Positions 1 through 9,850 of a stretch of 15,803 nucleotides of DNA are shown here, one piece after another; positions within the stretch are counted from its first letter, which is position 1, and each line of letters begins with the position of its first letter. Source of the stretch: Physocladia obscura (lineage: Eukaryota; Chytridiomycota; Chytridiomycetes; Chytridiales; Chytriomycetaceae); contig JADGJH010000639.1 of the NCBI GenBank assembly GCA_027596945.1, positions 1 through 15,803 on the forward strand, given 5' to 3'. The notes beneath the pieces were generated by a model. That model was given only the letters and a program-made list of their open reading frames with translations. It ran no database searches and was not told the origin of the DNA. The position numbers were made by a program, and so were the translations under genes.

Positions 1-39
1 TTCAAATGTAAAACTGCACAGGAAAACACATAAAAGGAC

Positions 40-45
40 TTTATT
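40..45 (-). promoter_or_regulatory. Putative poly(A) signal of the 82-249 frame
   Basis: Minus-strand AATAAA lies 36 bases downstream of the stop codon of the small minus-strand reading frame that ends at 82. The spacing is normal for a fungal 3' end and is the main reason to suspect that this frame is expressed. Confidence 0.35.
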
Positions 46-81
46 TCTCTTTTTTTTTAGAAGAAGCTTTAAAGAATGAAC

Positions 82-249
82 TTAGACGTCTAAATTAAAC
101 CCTCTGACAACTGGAAACTTATCAGCTTTATCTAAAAAAGAGAGTGGTTTTTTGGTAAAGTATTTCACCAACCACTGCTTCTGAAGGGCTGAAAATTTGT
201 GTTTGACTGGTTTTCTTGACTGTCTGCCAAATGAGCCATCTGATTCAAA
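82..249 (-). other. Possible terminal exon of an unidentified gene
   Basis: An open minus-strand frame of 55 codons ends with TAA at 84-82. It has no start codon. An in-frame TAA stop lies at 255-253, and a possible acceptor (CTAACAG, ending at 250) lies just before it, so it could be a last exon. Its composition looks protein-like, with basic and aromatic residues such as KQWLVKYFTKKPLSF, and an AATAAA follows. Another short minus-strand ATG frame of 44 codons starts at 401, but joining the two would need an intron of about 34 bases, which is too short. I do not recognise the family. It could be the tail of a mobile-element protein or chance. Confidence 0.25.
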
Positions 250-512
250 CTGTTAGATCCAACAAGTTATTGTTCAAGCTGACTTGTTGTTGATGAAACC
301 AATTTTTTCTGCAGATAACTGGTAGAAATAGTAGTTGTAAAGAACATGGGCTCTGGTGTTGCTGCTTGCATTGAAGTTGCTTGTGTGCAAATAGCCTCCA
401 TTTTCTCAAATTCAAAACTGAAATCTCAGAAAAAAGACATTTTCAAGAAAAAGAACAATAAACAAGATCAATTTTTTTCACCACAAAATCAATCTCTGCA
501 AAAAAATTAAGT

Positions 513-518
513 TTTATT
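513..518 (-). promoter_or_regulatory. Poly(A) signal overlapping the LSG1 stop codon
   Basis: Reading the minus strand, the LSG1 TAA stop (519-517) runs directly into TAAAAC, so AATAAA occupies 518-513 and shares two bases with the stop codon. This would give a very short 3' UTR. A second usable signal further downstream cannot be excluded. Confidence 0.5.
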
Positions 519-2961
519 AATCATTTCGTTCATCTTTAGTCCAATTAACTCGTACTTTTCCACGCTTTTCTTTCTTGTGCTTTTTGCTAGAAGGATCAAC
601 GCCAACTAAACCCATTCCTGGAGCTGCGGTTGGCAATTGCACGGATCGTGCTTTTCCTTTAACGTTTGCTTTCACAACAATCGATTCCCCTGCCGATGCA
701 ACAGCCCCAACTTGATGTGGATACAGTTTAGTTCGTGTGAATCCTCCTGATTGAAACTTTCCTTTCATACTCACACCTGATGAAGTAGATCTTTGTTTGA
801 AGAATGTCGAATCGAGCGATCGATTGATATTTGCTTCATCTGCAGCAGTAACATTGGTGGCTTCTGGTTCTGAATCTTCGTCGGACTCAGCAACCTGATT
901 TTCAACAATTTTTTCTTGCCCAGCAACTTCATGTGTTTGCGCGCGTTTCTTTTTTGGAAAAAATTCTTCTCCAGAATATGTTTCAATGTTGAAATCGGCA
1001 GGATCATAGTTTCCAGGTGGTGGCTGACAGAATAGTAATTTTCCCTGAATAATAAAGAAATCAGAGAAAAATAATCAAGATGTAATGAATTTTTAAGATT
1101 GACATACCACAACATAGTCTTTGAGAATAATTCGAGCAGCACGTGCTTCATCGGGGTTTCCTTGTCCAGCCTTTTTGAAACCTCGGTTTACAGCATATGC
1201 AGCGCAAAGTTGTTCTCCCTTGACTGTTGCAGTTGGATCCAAATTCCCTTCTTCATCAAAAGTTCTAATTTTGATACCATAGATTATTGACAGTGCATGC
1301 CTTGGAATTCTTTGAGCAACAAGTGTCGACGGACCAGTATGTTCGCGAAGTTGATCGATCGGCAAAATGCCATTCACAACCATTTCGGCTTTTGTAGTGG
1401 CAAACGACGGAAATACAAGTCCAGGGCAGTCACAAAGAATCATACTTTCGTCAAGATGAATAGTTTGAAAATGTTTTGTTTTTCCAGGAGTCGATGATAC
1501 AGTCACTTTTTTGGTTCCAACCAGAGCATTTAAAGTTGAAGATTTTCCAACGTTTGGATATCCGACAAATCCAATTGTCGTTTTTTTTTCGCCAGGTCGC
1601 AATGGAGCTGGACACCTTTTGGCAATAAGTTCCAGGAGTTCGTCACAGCTAAGAATTTTGATTCGGTCCGGCTCTTCTTCCATTGAACCCCCCTTTTGCC
1701 AGGCATTACTAATATGCATATTCGACTGATCATTTGGTTCGCGCTTTGGAACAGACGGAGTATCTGGCGACGTGATGTCGACAAAGTCGCTTGAGTCTTC
1801 GGAGTCTTCGTCCTCTACTTCTGCCGCATCCGAAGATTCTCGTTCCCGTAAAACAGCATCTGTATCCACAACAGTGCCATCTTCGCCAGTTTTTAAATCT
1901 CTCAATCCAGCAAACATAGCTACGCCTCCTTTTTTTTTTGACTTGTCACCGGTTGTTGAAGATGATAACCCCATTTTACGAATCTCTTCACGAACTTCCT
2001 TTTCTTTAATCTCACGTTCAATTCGCTCAATTTCGGCAACTTCTGCTTCCGCTTCTTCTTCCAACCGCCGTCTTGCAAGCGCGGCACTGAAAAAGACATA
2101 CTCAACGCCTTCTTTTTCAAAGTACGAAGCCCACGCTTCTCTCTGTCGAACAGTTAACATATCGGCCTTGTTTACAAGTAATAAATTTCCTTTTCGAGAA
2201 TCAACTTCGCGTACGTATGCCTCCAAATCGGTGCTGCGGAACATAGTAGGGTGCCTTGCATCAACAATTTGAACAATCAGATCGGATTTTTCAAGAACTC
2301 GCCACAGTTGGCGCCACACTTCAATATTACGTTCATATGGTGTCATGAGCAAACCTTTTTCTTCTTCAAGTCTGAAAAAATCAATAAATAAAATATATAA
2401 ACTAGAAAAAAGAAGAAAAAAACTCAACTCAACAAGTCCTCGACGCCAGTTCAAGAAAGATTCTCGTTCGCGATATTTTTGGACATCAGGGGATGCTGCA
2501 CCATCCCACACAGGCCGACGCGGAACGGTCAGCAATGCTTTGTGCTCTTTATGGAGCTTCAGAGTTTCCTGCTCCTCAGATTTCGACAGCAAAAATGGAT
2601 TCTTTTGGTCTTTCGCAATAACTTCAATATTAAGTTTTTCTAGACAAGTTTCGAATATCAGATACAGTCAAATGATGTATAACATAATGCACAAATATGA
2701 AGAAAAAAAAAGCGCACCTGCCGTAAACTCGGTTCCAGCAAGTGTTGCTGTCGTCAAGAAAGCGTCGAGATCGTTTTCCTGGGTGATTGATTGCATTCGA
2801 GACCAGTCTTTTGTGCTTTCGTCAATCTCAGTGGTGTGCTTGACTGAGCTTCCATCGGGATTAACTTTCATACGTAATCCATTCTGCACATTTGTCTGGA
2901 ATCTATTGCGGATCAGTGCTTTTCCGAGTCCCAGCGTCTTTTTGCTCTTGGCACTCGACAT
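517..2961 (-). CDS. LSG1: Large subunit GTPase 1 (Lsg1), four exons
   Basis: Lsg1 is a cytoplasmic GTPase that drives release of the export adaptor Nmd3 from pre-60S ribosomal subunits. Exons on the minus strand are 2961-2718, 2639-2429, 2371-1108 and 1044-517, giving about 748 residues; introns are 78, 57 and 63 bp with GT-AG ends. The joins restore family-like sequence, for example RRGLVE/LEEEKGLLMTP at the second join and KDYVV/GKLLFCQPPPG at the third. The motifs occur in the circularly permuted order of the YlqF/YawG class: G4 NKAD at residues 219-222, then G1 GYPNVGKSS at 422-430, then G3 DCPGL at 466-470. A charged helix-rich insert (about 254-285) and an acidic stretch (about 325-350) lie between G4 and G1. 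The Lys-rich C-terminus is typical. It is somewhat longer than the yeast and human proteins. The ATG at 2961 fits the conserved Lys-rich N-terminus followed by LGKALIRNR. Confidence 0.96.
2372..2428 (-). other. LSG1 intron 2, length 3n and without a stop
   Basis: The donor is GTTGAG and the acceptor TTTTTTCAG. The intron is 57 bases and contains no in-frame stop, so the frame reads straight through it. Removal restores the conserved RRGLVE/LEEEKGLL junction, which is why I call it an intron. If retained it would add 19 strongly hydrophobic residues. Confidence 0.9.
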
Positions 2962-2982
2962 TTTTCGAAATCCAAATTAATT

Positions 2983-3000
2983 AAAAAAAAAAAAAAAAAA
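2983..3000. promoter_or_regulatory. 18-bp poly(dA:dT) tract upstream of LSG1
   Basis: An uninterrupted run of 18 A on the plus strand (T on the LSG1 strand) lies 21 bases upstream of the LSG1 ATG. Such tracts commonly keep promoters free of nucleosomes in fungi. That role here is inferred from position only. Confidence 0.4.
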
Positions 3001-3131
3001 CTACTATTTCGTGCTGTAATATGATTTTTTTTTATCATGACATTAACAAAATAAAGTACTCAAATTATTCTTTCAGAAATGCCTTTACTTTTGTAGCAAT
3101 ATGCCGCAATATTTTGTTATTTTCTGTTTAT

Positions 3132-3375
3132 TTATTTGCTCTCACTATTCCAGTTGCACTCTTTGCAGGAGTCTTCCGCGTGGCACAAACAGAATTTATG
3201 ACCACAGTGCAATCTTAATGAAAGAGCAGCATTCCTCGCACAACGGTTCAACAAGGGTTATGATCATGTCGGCTATTTCGTTAGGGAGACGGGTACTTTG
3301 CCGAGGCCTGCTATTTGCAAGAATGTGACAGACTTCCGTCATAACGACCTCCACTTTGGTTTTTGCATTTTCCAT
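3132..3375 (-). pseudogene. Small zinc-finger-like gene with a one-base frameshift
   Basis: A minus-strand ATG frame starts at 3375 and runs to a stop at 3198-3196. Its residues around 46-50 read CEECC. One frame over, the sequence continues with LHCGHKFCLCHAEDSCKEC and stops at 3134-3132. The Cys/His spacing across the two frames (C-x2-C, then C-x-H-x2-C, then C-x2-C) resembles a small RING-type or related zinc-binding finger. A single extra base near the codons after CSF would explain the break and give a product of about 80 residues. No intron is small enough to fit. It may be a decayed gene, a sequencing error, or chance; the dense Cys/His pattern argues against chance. The start codon is the best available but is not proven. 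Confidence 0.4.
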
Positions 3376-4364
3376 TTTAATGTCAATATTGCGTATTAAA
3401 CTGGTATTGACAACAGAAAAAGAACACGACAATGAAATGTACAGAAACTGTGCCACTTGCAAAATCGAAAATCACTGGTATCTCGGCACAGAATAACCAT
3501 ACAAAAGTGATTGTAACAGTCTTGTGCATGAACTTTTATTCAAATAATCTGATGTTTGAGAGCGAAATGCTAATTATTATAAAGTTCCAAACTCTATTTG
3601 TGGTAAGATGTCAAAAATTTTCTCCTTGGAAATTCCTCAACTGTTTGCAATGGAGTCGAGTTCAGAGTGGTATGTTAGCATTGCTGATATTATGTGGCTA
3701 ACAAACAGAAACAAACACCATGGGAACATATAATACAGTGTAAATATGGCAGGCACAGCAACACACATGCTGCTGCAGTATTCCTTGTTAAAAATAGAAT
3801 ACACTTGGAAGGAAGTTGAGTGGAATTCAATCTTCTTCAATTTAAAAAAATGTTACTAGGGTTGCCTGTTTTTGCAGTTTCATACATATTTAGGTAGGCT
3901 GCAAAAAGCAAGGGCTAATAGTCAATGACACAGAGAGGTCAACCAAAGAGAATTTACACAAATGCAGCTTAACAACCTGCACTTTTTCCTGCTTTTTCAC
4001 TAATGATTCTTGGTTACATCAACATCATCAAAACCTATTTGATCAACTTAGCTTGTAGGAAAATGATTCTGGGGTAGGGATTAAATCAATACATTGGTTT
4101 AATACGTGAGAGTGGCTAACCCTTTTCTTATAATCAATTATTAGTCATCCTCATATTATTGTTTATTATTGGGTCAAATTGTTTGTAACAATAATTCTGA
4201 CCTTTAGTGCCTTGAATTGCTTTTCAGCACTGACACCACAATTAATCGATTCTGAAAATATTGTCAGATCTCCATACCATGCTGTCAAAGTGAAAATCAA
4301 CTTTTCGTTTTTCAACTATTCTATTTCTGGATCCACTGTTTGCTCATACTTACTGATCGTCGTC
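3376..4364. other. AT-rich spacer between LSG1 and the UbiB-like gene
   Basis: This stretch holds no coding region I can support. The frames present are short, lack good starts, and have low-complexity or hydrophobic composition. It must contain the 5' region of the plus-strand gene starting at 4365. The gene's frame is open further upstream, to about 4179, without an ATG. Confidence 0.6.
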
Positions 4365-6649
4365 ATGATCCGCACGGGGTTCAAATATCGAATATCATTA
4401 GGAACATCGCAATTACCGGTTGTGCTTAAGTCGCACTATCGCGCAAGGGAGGTTCCAATGTCAGTGGCACAACACCGTCAGTTTTTTGCCGGTTCACGAG
4501 AGACGCTCGTTCAAACATATCAGAAACCCATTCGAGGATACTTTCGGGCCGGTTTCTCGCTGCCTCGAGTCGCACGGATAGCAGGGTGCGCGTCGCTCGG
4601 AGTTGTCGCACTGGGTTCGGTCCTTCTGTGGATGAAGCAGCCAATCCCTCGTGCTGATGACGAATCCGCAGTTGCCCTCAAGAACAAACTAGAGCAATCC
4701 CTGACCGAGGAACCTTACATTGATGCCCAAATCATTGCGCAAACACCGTTGATTTCGAAAGTAAAATGCTGGTTTTCTCTCGTATATCGCCTCATCTCTC
4801 TCGTTGTCATTTTTCTGCCTGCAATTGCCGCATTTCCAATGTTTCTATACCTCAACTCGAAGCTACATTCTCGGTGCAAGAGACTCGTTCTATCTTCCTC
4901 ATCGTCATTACAAGTTGAGGCAGAGAAGTCTACAATTAACGGTCTCTGGTTTGTTACACTTTTGACTTGGTGTTTGCAAGCTGCCGGGCCTACGTTTGTA
5001 AAACTTGCACAATATACATCATCGCGCGAAGATTTATGTACATATGAAGTTTGCCAGATTCTTGGGAAGTTGCAGGATAGAGGCTCTCCTCATTCCTTCT
5101 GGCACACCCGTGCGACTATTGACGCGGCCCGTTTGGACGTTTTACATTCCGCCTTGTTGTCGGTTTCAGATCGTACAGATGGTCGTGTAAAGTTTGATGA
5201 TGTGTTTATGGAATTCGAACAAGTTCCTGTCGGCGTGGGTGCCATTGCTCAGGTTTTGTAGTTGCCTAACAATTTTACATTTTCTGAGAATAAATTTTGA
5301 ACCTAATTTCACAGGTTTATAAAGCTCGTCTCCGATCAACAAGAAAACTCGTCGCCGTTAAAATTTTGCACCCGTATGTGTCGCGTATAATCAACAAGGA
5401 CTTGCAAATACTGGCATCTGTGACGAAAATTCTAGTTCGGATGTTCCCAAACACCCTCGAATGGTTATCTCTACCAGACGAAGTCCGCGTATTTTCCGAA
5501 ATGATGCGTTCGCAAACCGACCTGCGGCGCGAAGCTGTCAATTTAATTGTATTCCGTAAAAATTTCCAGCATTGGAGTGCTTCCGGCGGCCGCGGCTTCT
5601 CGGCCAGTGAAATCAGTGGGAGTGTACAATTTCCAACGCCGTTGTTGGCGTCACGCGACGTTCTTGTTGAAGAATTTTTCGACGCAGTGCCAGTGTCACG
5701 GTTTCTCAATGTGAATAAACGCGGAATTGGAAATGGACATGATCTTGTAGTTGCTCCGTTGGGGCACGCGGCAAGATTGAAGGCGATGCAGCTTGAGAAA
5801 GGAACTGTATTTGATGTCCAGATTGCGCAAATTGGAATGCAATCGTTTGTGAAGATGCTTCTTGTTGACAATTTCACGCATGCAGACTTGCATCCCGGAA
5901 ATATTCAAGTTGCATTTCGAAAACTTGATGGATTTAAATTTGCGGATGATGAAAATGAGGCACAAGAGATTCAGGACTGCCTACCAAACGGAGTTTCGAC
6001 TCTATATGAACTTAATTCTGTGCGTGATGAAACATTTATTCAAGCTATGCAGAATTTCCGGAAGCGAGGATTTGTGCCACAACTGATTTATCTCGATGCT
6101 GGACTTATATCGACATTAAGTGCAACAAACCTTGTCAATCTCAACGACCTTCTGGTTAAAATAGTTCAATTTGATGGGCATGGCGTTGCAAAGCTAATCG
6201 TAGAGCGCCAACGCCAACGAGATTTTGAATCGGGAGCAGCAACAGCGGTTAGTGGCGTCACGGCCGATATAAACGGCAGCGTTCTTGATTTTAACGGTTT
6301 CAGCAACAAAATGAGCGTTCTACTCACACGCATTCGTGACTCATCTCTTAAACTTTCCACAGTGAGTTTCTCATGGATTTTACGGCAAGTTTTCAGCATG
6401 GTCCGCACGCACCATGTTCGACTTGAAGGTGACTTTGCGAATGTTGGTGTAGCTGTAATGCTTGTGGAGGGTGTCGGGCGGCAACTGGATCCCGGAGTAG
6501 ATTTGCTGGAAGAAGTGCGGGATGTGGTTGCAAGAGAGTGGAAGCTCGCTGCCGGGAATTTGTTTGTTGTGAGAGCAGTTTTGGAAGTGTACGCGTATTC
6601 AAAGCTGATTGGTCAGAAACTGATTCAAGTTCTTAAATTGCAGTACTAG
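4365..6649 (+). CDS. Mitochondrial ABC1/UbiB-family atypical kinase, ADCK2/Cqd1 type
   Basis: Two exons, 4365-5252 and 5315-6649, are split by a 62-bp GT-AG intron exactly between Gln and Val of AQ/VYKA, giving about 740 residues. The first in-frame ATG (4365) starts an Arg-rich, acid-poor N-terminus that looks like a mitochondrial presequence; Met32 (4458) is an alternative. A hydrophobic segment lies at about 71-89 and another at about 143-162. Family motifs are FVKLAQYTSSREDL at 211-224 (the KxGQ region, with Ala for Gly), the nucleotide-loop equivalent VGVGAIAQVYKA, Lys312 in VAVK, HADLHPGN at 485-492 (catalytic loop) and DAG at 557-559 where other kinases have DFG. DAG and the long insert before it suit the ADCK2/Cqd1 branch. 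These proteins sit in the mitochondrial inner membrane or intermembrane space and affect coenzyme Q and lipid distribution; many are unconventional or weak kinases. Assignment to the ADCK2 branch is from motif memory and not from a tree. Confidence 0.92.
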
Positions 6650-7384
6650 AGTTGCAAGAAAATTTTAATTTTTTCTATTTGAACGTATTTGGAAATGGTC
6701 ACGAAATTTTTTAATTTTGGTTTTTTTAACTTGCTACAATGGCAATTTTAAGGTGAAAAAATGGGCATTTAAAATACCTAAAATAAATTGATTGAGAATA
6801 ACAAGCGTCAAATGTATTTTATTATTTCACTGACAAATGGTTATTTCTGGGGTAAATTTTTATTGATAAATTGAAAACTTTGAAAAGGGTTTCAATTTTT
6901 TTAAACCCCTTAAATACCTGGCAATCAGCTGATTGCAAGTAAAAGGCGTCATCGCTAAAATGACCAGTTTGCCATGCAATATTGTGGATTGCGCACACAT
7001 AAATAACGAAAGAAAAAAAGAAAACTTTAATTTCTTTAACTCAAAGCAGTTTGAATGTTCAAACTAGCTGGGCGAGTAGCCCTTTTTTGTCAAAAACAGC
7101 CGAGACAAAGTTTTTCAATCAAGACACTTCTGACCGTTGTCTTCATGTCTTTAGTGCTTATAAATTCTCAAAGGAAGAATAATCAGATGATTGTAGCCAT
7201 CTCTTTAAAAGCAGTCCTTGATTTTTCGATGATTATTTTTATTTTAGAGAACACTCGCTACTAACTGGCGAAAAATTGAATCGCTTTAGACACATATTTT
7301 AATTTACCATTTTTTTTACTGGTTATATTCGCTTTTGTTGATTATTCAAAAAGAATTAATTTCAAATTATATTGATTTTGTGAA
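6650..7384. other. AT-rich spacer before the methyltransferase array
   Basis: No credible gene is visible. AATAAA near 6781 could end the upstream UbiB-like transcript. The one ATG-like frame here (7055-7264) has chance-like composition and no splice support. A perfect 16-bp palindrome occurs at 6921-6936. Confidence 0.6.
6921..6936. repeat. Perfect 16-bp palindrome
   Basis: GCAATCAGCTGATTGC equals its own reverse complement. The centre is CAGCTG, an E-box type core. It lies about 450 bases upstream of methyltransferase copy A and about 270 downstream of the UbiB-like gene. Binding by a dimeric factor is possible but untested. Confidence 0.6.
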
Positions 7385-8569
7385 ATGGGCCCTCACCAAT
7401 CCAAAACCATCCAGAGGCAGCTCGCCAAGCCAGTTCGACACAATGTAGAAACCGCAGATCAACAACTTCAAGACAAAACGGACGCAATCCCGCCTTTAAA
7501 ATCCGCTAGTATGACTGAGATTCCAGCTGCAAAAGTCGACAGGTTGAAAGCCAAAATCTGGAACCCTAACAGCCCAGATTCCTGGGAGCCAGATATGCGC
7601 GGATATCATTCATTTGAAGATAGCAATTACGCCCTCCCGAGCGACGAAATTGAGCAGAATCGATTGGAGGCACAGCACTACTTGTTGCGTGGACAGTTTC
7701 ATGGGTATGTGTGTGCTATATTTAAACGCGGGTACATGGGACTGCTATCTTTTTTCTTTCAATCTTTTTAGAGATATTGTTTGTCCTGAGGCAAACGAGT
7801 TGGTTAAACTCAGCGGCACAAAAATTCTTGATGTCGGATGCGCAAAAGGGTTTTGGTTGGAAAGCGTCAGAAAGGAAAATCCCTTGTGCGAGTATCATGG
7901 AGTTGATATTGCTGAAAGTTTGACCCATCTTGTTTTTGAAAATGTCAACCTCAATGTCAAATTTGGAAATGTTTTGGATCGTCTTCCTTGTAATTGAAAT
8001 TTTTTTCCTAATTCCAGCAAAATTTTTGATTTTTAAACTAAATATAAAAAAAATTGTTTCTAGACGACGATAATACTTTCGATTACACTCATCAACGTTT
8101 GCTTGTTTTTGGTATGCCCAGAGAAAAGTATCCAGACGCATTGAGAGAACTTATTCGCGTGACAAAACTAGGCGGTTGGATTGAGTTGGTTGAAGTCGAT
8201 ATAATGGTGTACAAAGCCGGGCCATACTCCAAAAAATTAAGTCAGGCTTTACTTGGTGCAATGCAAGCACGTGGGTTGGATTGCTACGCAGCCACAAATT
8301 TGGAATGGCATGCGAGCAAAATCGGTGCCAATATTTCCAAACAGGAAATCCGAACTGTACACTTGCCAAGTAATGATGGCACTCCACTTGGAATGTTGGC
8401 TGCACAAAATGGCAAAGATGGACTTCTCGCTTTGGAAGATTGGATGCATATAGCAATGGGGATAACTCGAGAAGAATATCGTGAGCTTGTTAAAAACTGT
8501 TTTGGGGAATGGAAAGAGTATAATTCATTTGCCCAAGTGCGAGCCCTTTATTTTCAGGTTAAAAAATGA
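7385..8569 (+). CDS. SAM-dependent methyltransferase, copy A
   Basis: Three exons, 7385-7704, 7772-7989 and 8064-8569, with GT-AG introns of 67 and 74 bp, encode about 347 residues. The class I Rossmann fold is shown by motif I LDVGCAKGFW (residues 126-135, Ala-Lys where many relatives have Gly-Pro), the acidic YHGVDI strand, LPYDDNTFDYTHQR (motif IV region) and ELIRVTK-GGWIELVE (motif V/VI). The substrate is unknown; related fungal proteins, LaeA-like in the broad sense, are mostly uncharacterised. The N-terminus MGPHQSK resembles the acylation signal of copy D but has Pro at position 3, which should hinder N-myristoylation. A low-complexity linker to about residue 55 precedes a conserved WNP/WEPDMRGYHS segment. 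Splice phases match copy D exactly. Copy A lies at the head of the array. Confidence 0.9.
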
Positions 8570-8724
8570 TCATGTGAATCCTTCTTGTTAGATTGAATCG
8601 GAAATCGCGATTGCCATTTTGAAGTGAATTGATCGCCAGTATTGAATAATTAAGAATAAACTGAGAAATCTGCTTGAGATATTTTTGAAATTTCCAAAGC
8701 ACACCGAAGATTGGCAAAATTCAA

Positions 8725-9010
8725 GCTTACGTTCGGAATGCCATTGACCTAAAATATGTGCGGCTATTATTCTGTTGAAGGCAATCATACTCAAAAGAAA
8801 TTTTGTATATTTTTTATATGATGTTCTATGATTATTAGCCGAGAAGAATAAATTTGGTTATACATATCAGTGCTTAATTGTTCTTAAAATGCTAAAATAT
8901 AGATTTCTCAATATGTTGAGTGAAATTATTTGAGTGACAAAACAAGGTGGCTGGATCAAGTTGGTCAAGGTAATATACAATTCGGGGTTATACTTTGGAG
9001 CAAAACAATG
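8725..9010 (+). pseudogene. Decayed methyltransferase relic, copy B
   Basis: Two segments align by eye to copies A and D. About 8725-8795 matches the end of exon 1, with ATATGTGCGGCTATTATTC against the MRGYHS region. About 8845-9010 matches exon 3, from the FDYTHQ region through VTK-GGWIK and the segment after it. Only about 50 bases separate the two, so exon 2 with the SAM-binding loop is absent. There are stops, frame changes and no start codon, and homology fades after about 9010. It shares the GGCTGGATCAA (GGWIK) variant with copy C, where A and D have GGWIE. Confidence 0.75.
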
Positions 9011-9059
9011 CTTATACCGCCACAATCAAAAGCGAAGTTTTTTTGATGTATATCTAGAA

Positions 9060-9330
9060 ATTCGGAGAGGAAAAGAGACCAGTATACTCAATGCCGAGGG
9101 TATATTAAATAAATGGATACCATCAAACTCTAATCCTTCAATAATTATTGTTTTAGGTCATGTTGTAATGTTTCGCAAAGCTGAGCTGCTCCATGAACGC
9201 AATGTTCCAGCAGTTTCTCTTACAGCTGGGCTAAACTATTTTCTAACAGAATTGCAGGATCGAGTTGATTCGGTGGACGATCAGATTGACGAGCCACAGA
9301 TTGAAAGCTCCACTTTCATTTTGCTGAAAA
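9060..9330 (+). other. Open stretch with faint helicase resemblance
   Basis: This lies downstream of relic B in a frame open from 8934 to 9428 and does not resemble the methyltransferases. It contains RRGKETSILNAEGILN followed by SIIIVLGHVV, then FRKAELLHERNVPAVSLTAG. The order loosely recalls RecQ-type helicase motifs I and Ia, but key residues such as the GKS/T Walker core and the SPL of motif Ia are missing. It could be a remnant of an inserted element, or chance. I assign no function. Confidence 0.2.
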
Positions 9331-9429
9331 TGATTCATTTAAGATTTTTTAAACATACGAGTTTCATTAAAACGTTTTTTGCCGTAGGGAACCTCGTAGG
9401 AACAGCGATATATCAGATAATTTTTTAGA

Positions 9430-9850
9430 GTTTTTAAAAAACGAAAGGGGGGAAATAGTAAGCTTGATGATTTTTTTTGTTTGTGACAAATTGTTAAGAA
9501 AATGTTTTTATTCACATTGCAAGAAGTGACAATCTCCGTGCGTTTTAAAAACAAAAACTGAAAACAACTGTGACACTTTCAAGTAACGTGAACGAAAAAA
9601 ATGCTATTTAATAGGTCTTATTTGGGTAAAAAATACTGATGGAAATCAGCGCAATTCCCAGAGAGAAATTTGAGGGATGCGAAGTTCGGTGCTTACTTTT
9701 GCTCCTAAGTAATTGGCTCGCTAGCAAATATTTTGTCATCAAACTGATGTGAAAGCCATGATTTAGAAAATAGAGCATAAAATTGAGCCTTAAAATTTTT
9801 TTGTATTATTAAGCATTTAATAAGGTATTTTAGCCGAAAATTATCAACAA
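9430..9850. other. AT-rich spacer within the array
   Basis: I see no gene, no clear repeat and no methyltransferase homology in this stretch between relic B and pseudogene C. Confidence 0.6.

Noticed and set aside
771..1151. Minus-strand frame of 126 codons within LSG1
   Set aside because: It is an out-of-frame shadow of LSG1 exon 4 and crosses intron 3; the true frame there reads GKLLFCQPPPGNYD and fits the family.
1772..2272. Plus-strand frame of 166 codons opposite LSG1
   Set aside because: It is antisense to LSG1 exon 3, and its Ser-rich composition comes from the complementary acidic and charged codons.
2345..2980. Plus-strand frame of 211 codons opposite LSG1 exons 1 and 2
   Set aside because: It runs antisense through two well-supported exons and their introns and has no family motif.
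4179..4364. Upstream extension of the UbiB-like frame
   Set aside because: It would need a TTG start; the first in-frame ATG at 4365 gives a sensible mitochondrial presequence.
5317..5877. Minus-strand frame of 186 codons
   Set aside because: It lies entirely opposite UbiB-like exon 2, which carries the conserved catalytic motifs.
7055..7264. Plus-strand ATG frame of 69 codons in the spacer
   Set aside because: It has chance-like hydrophobic composition, no motif and no splice support.
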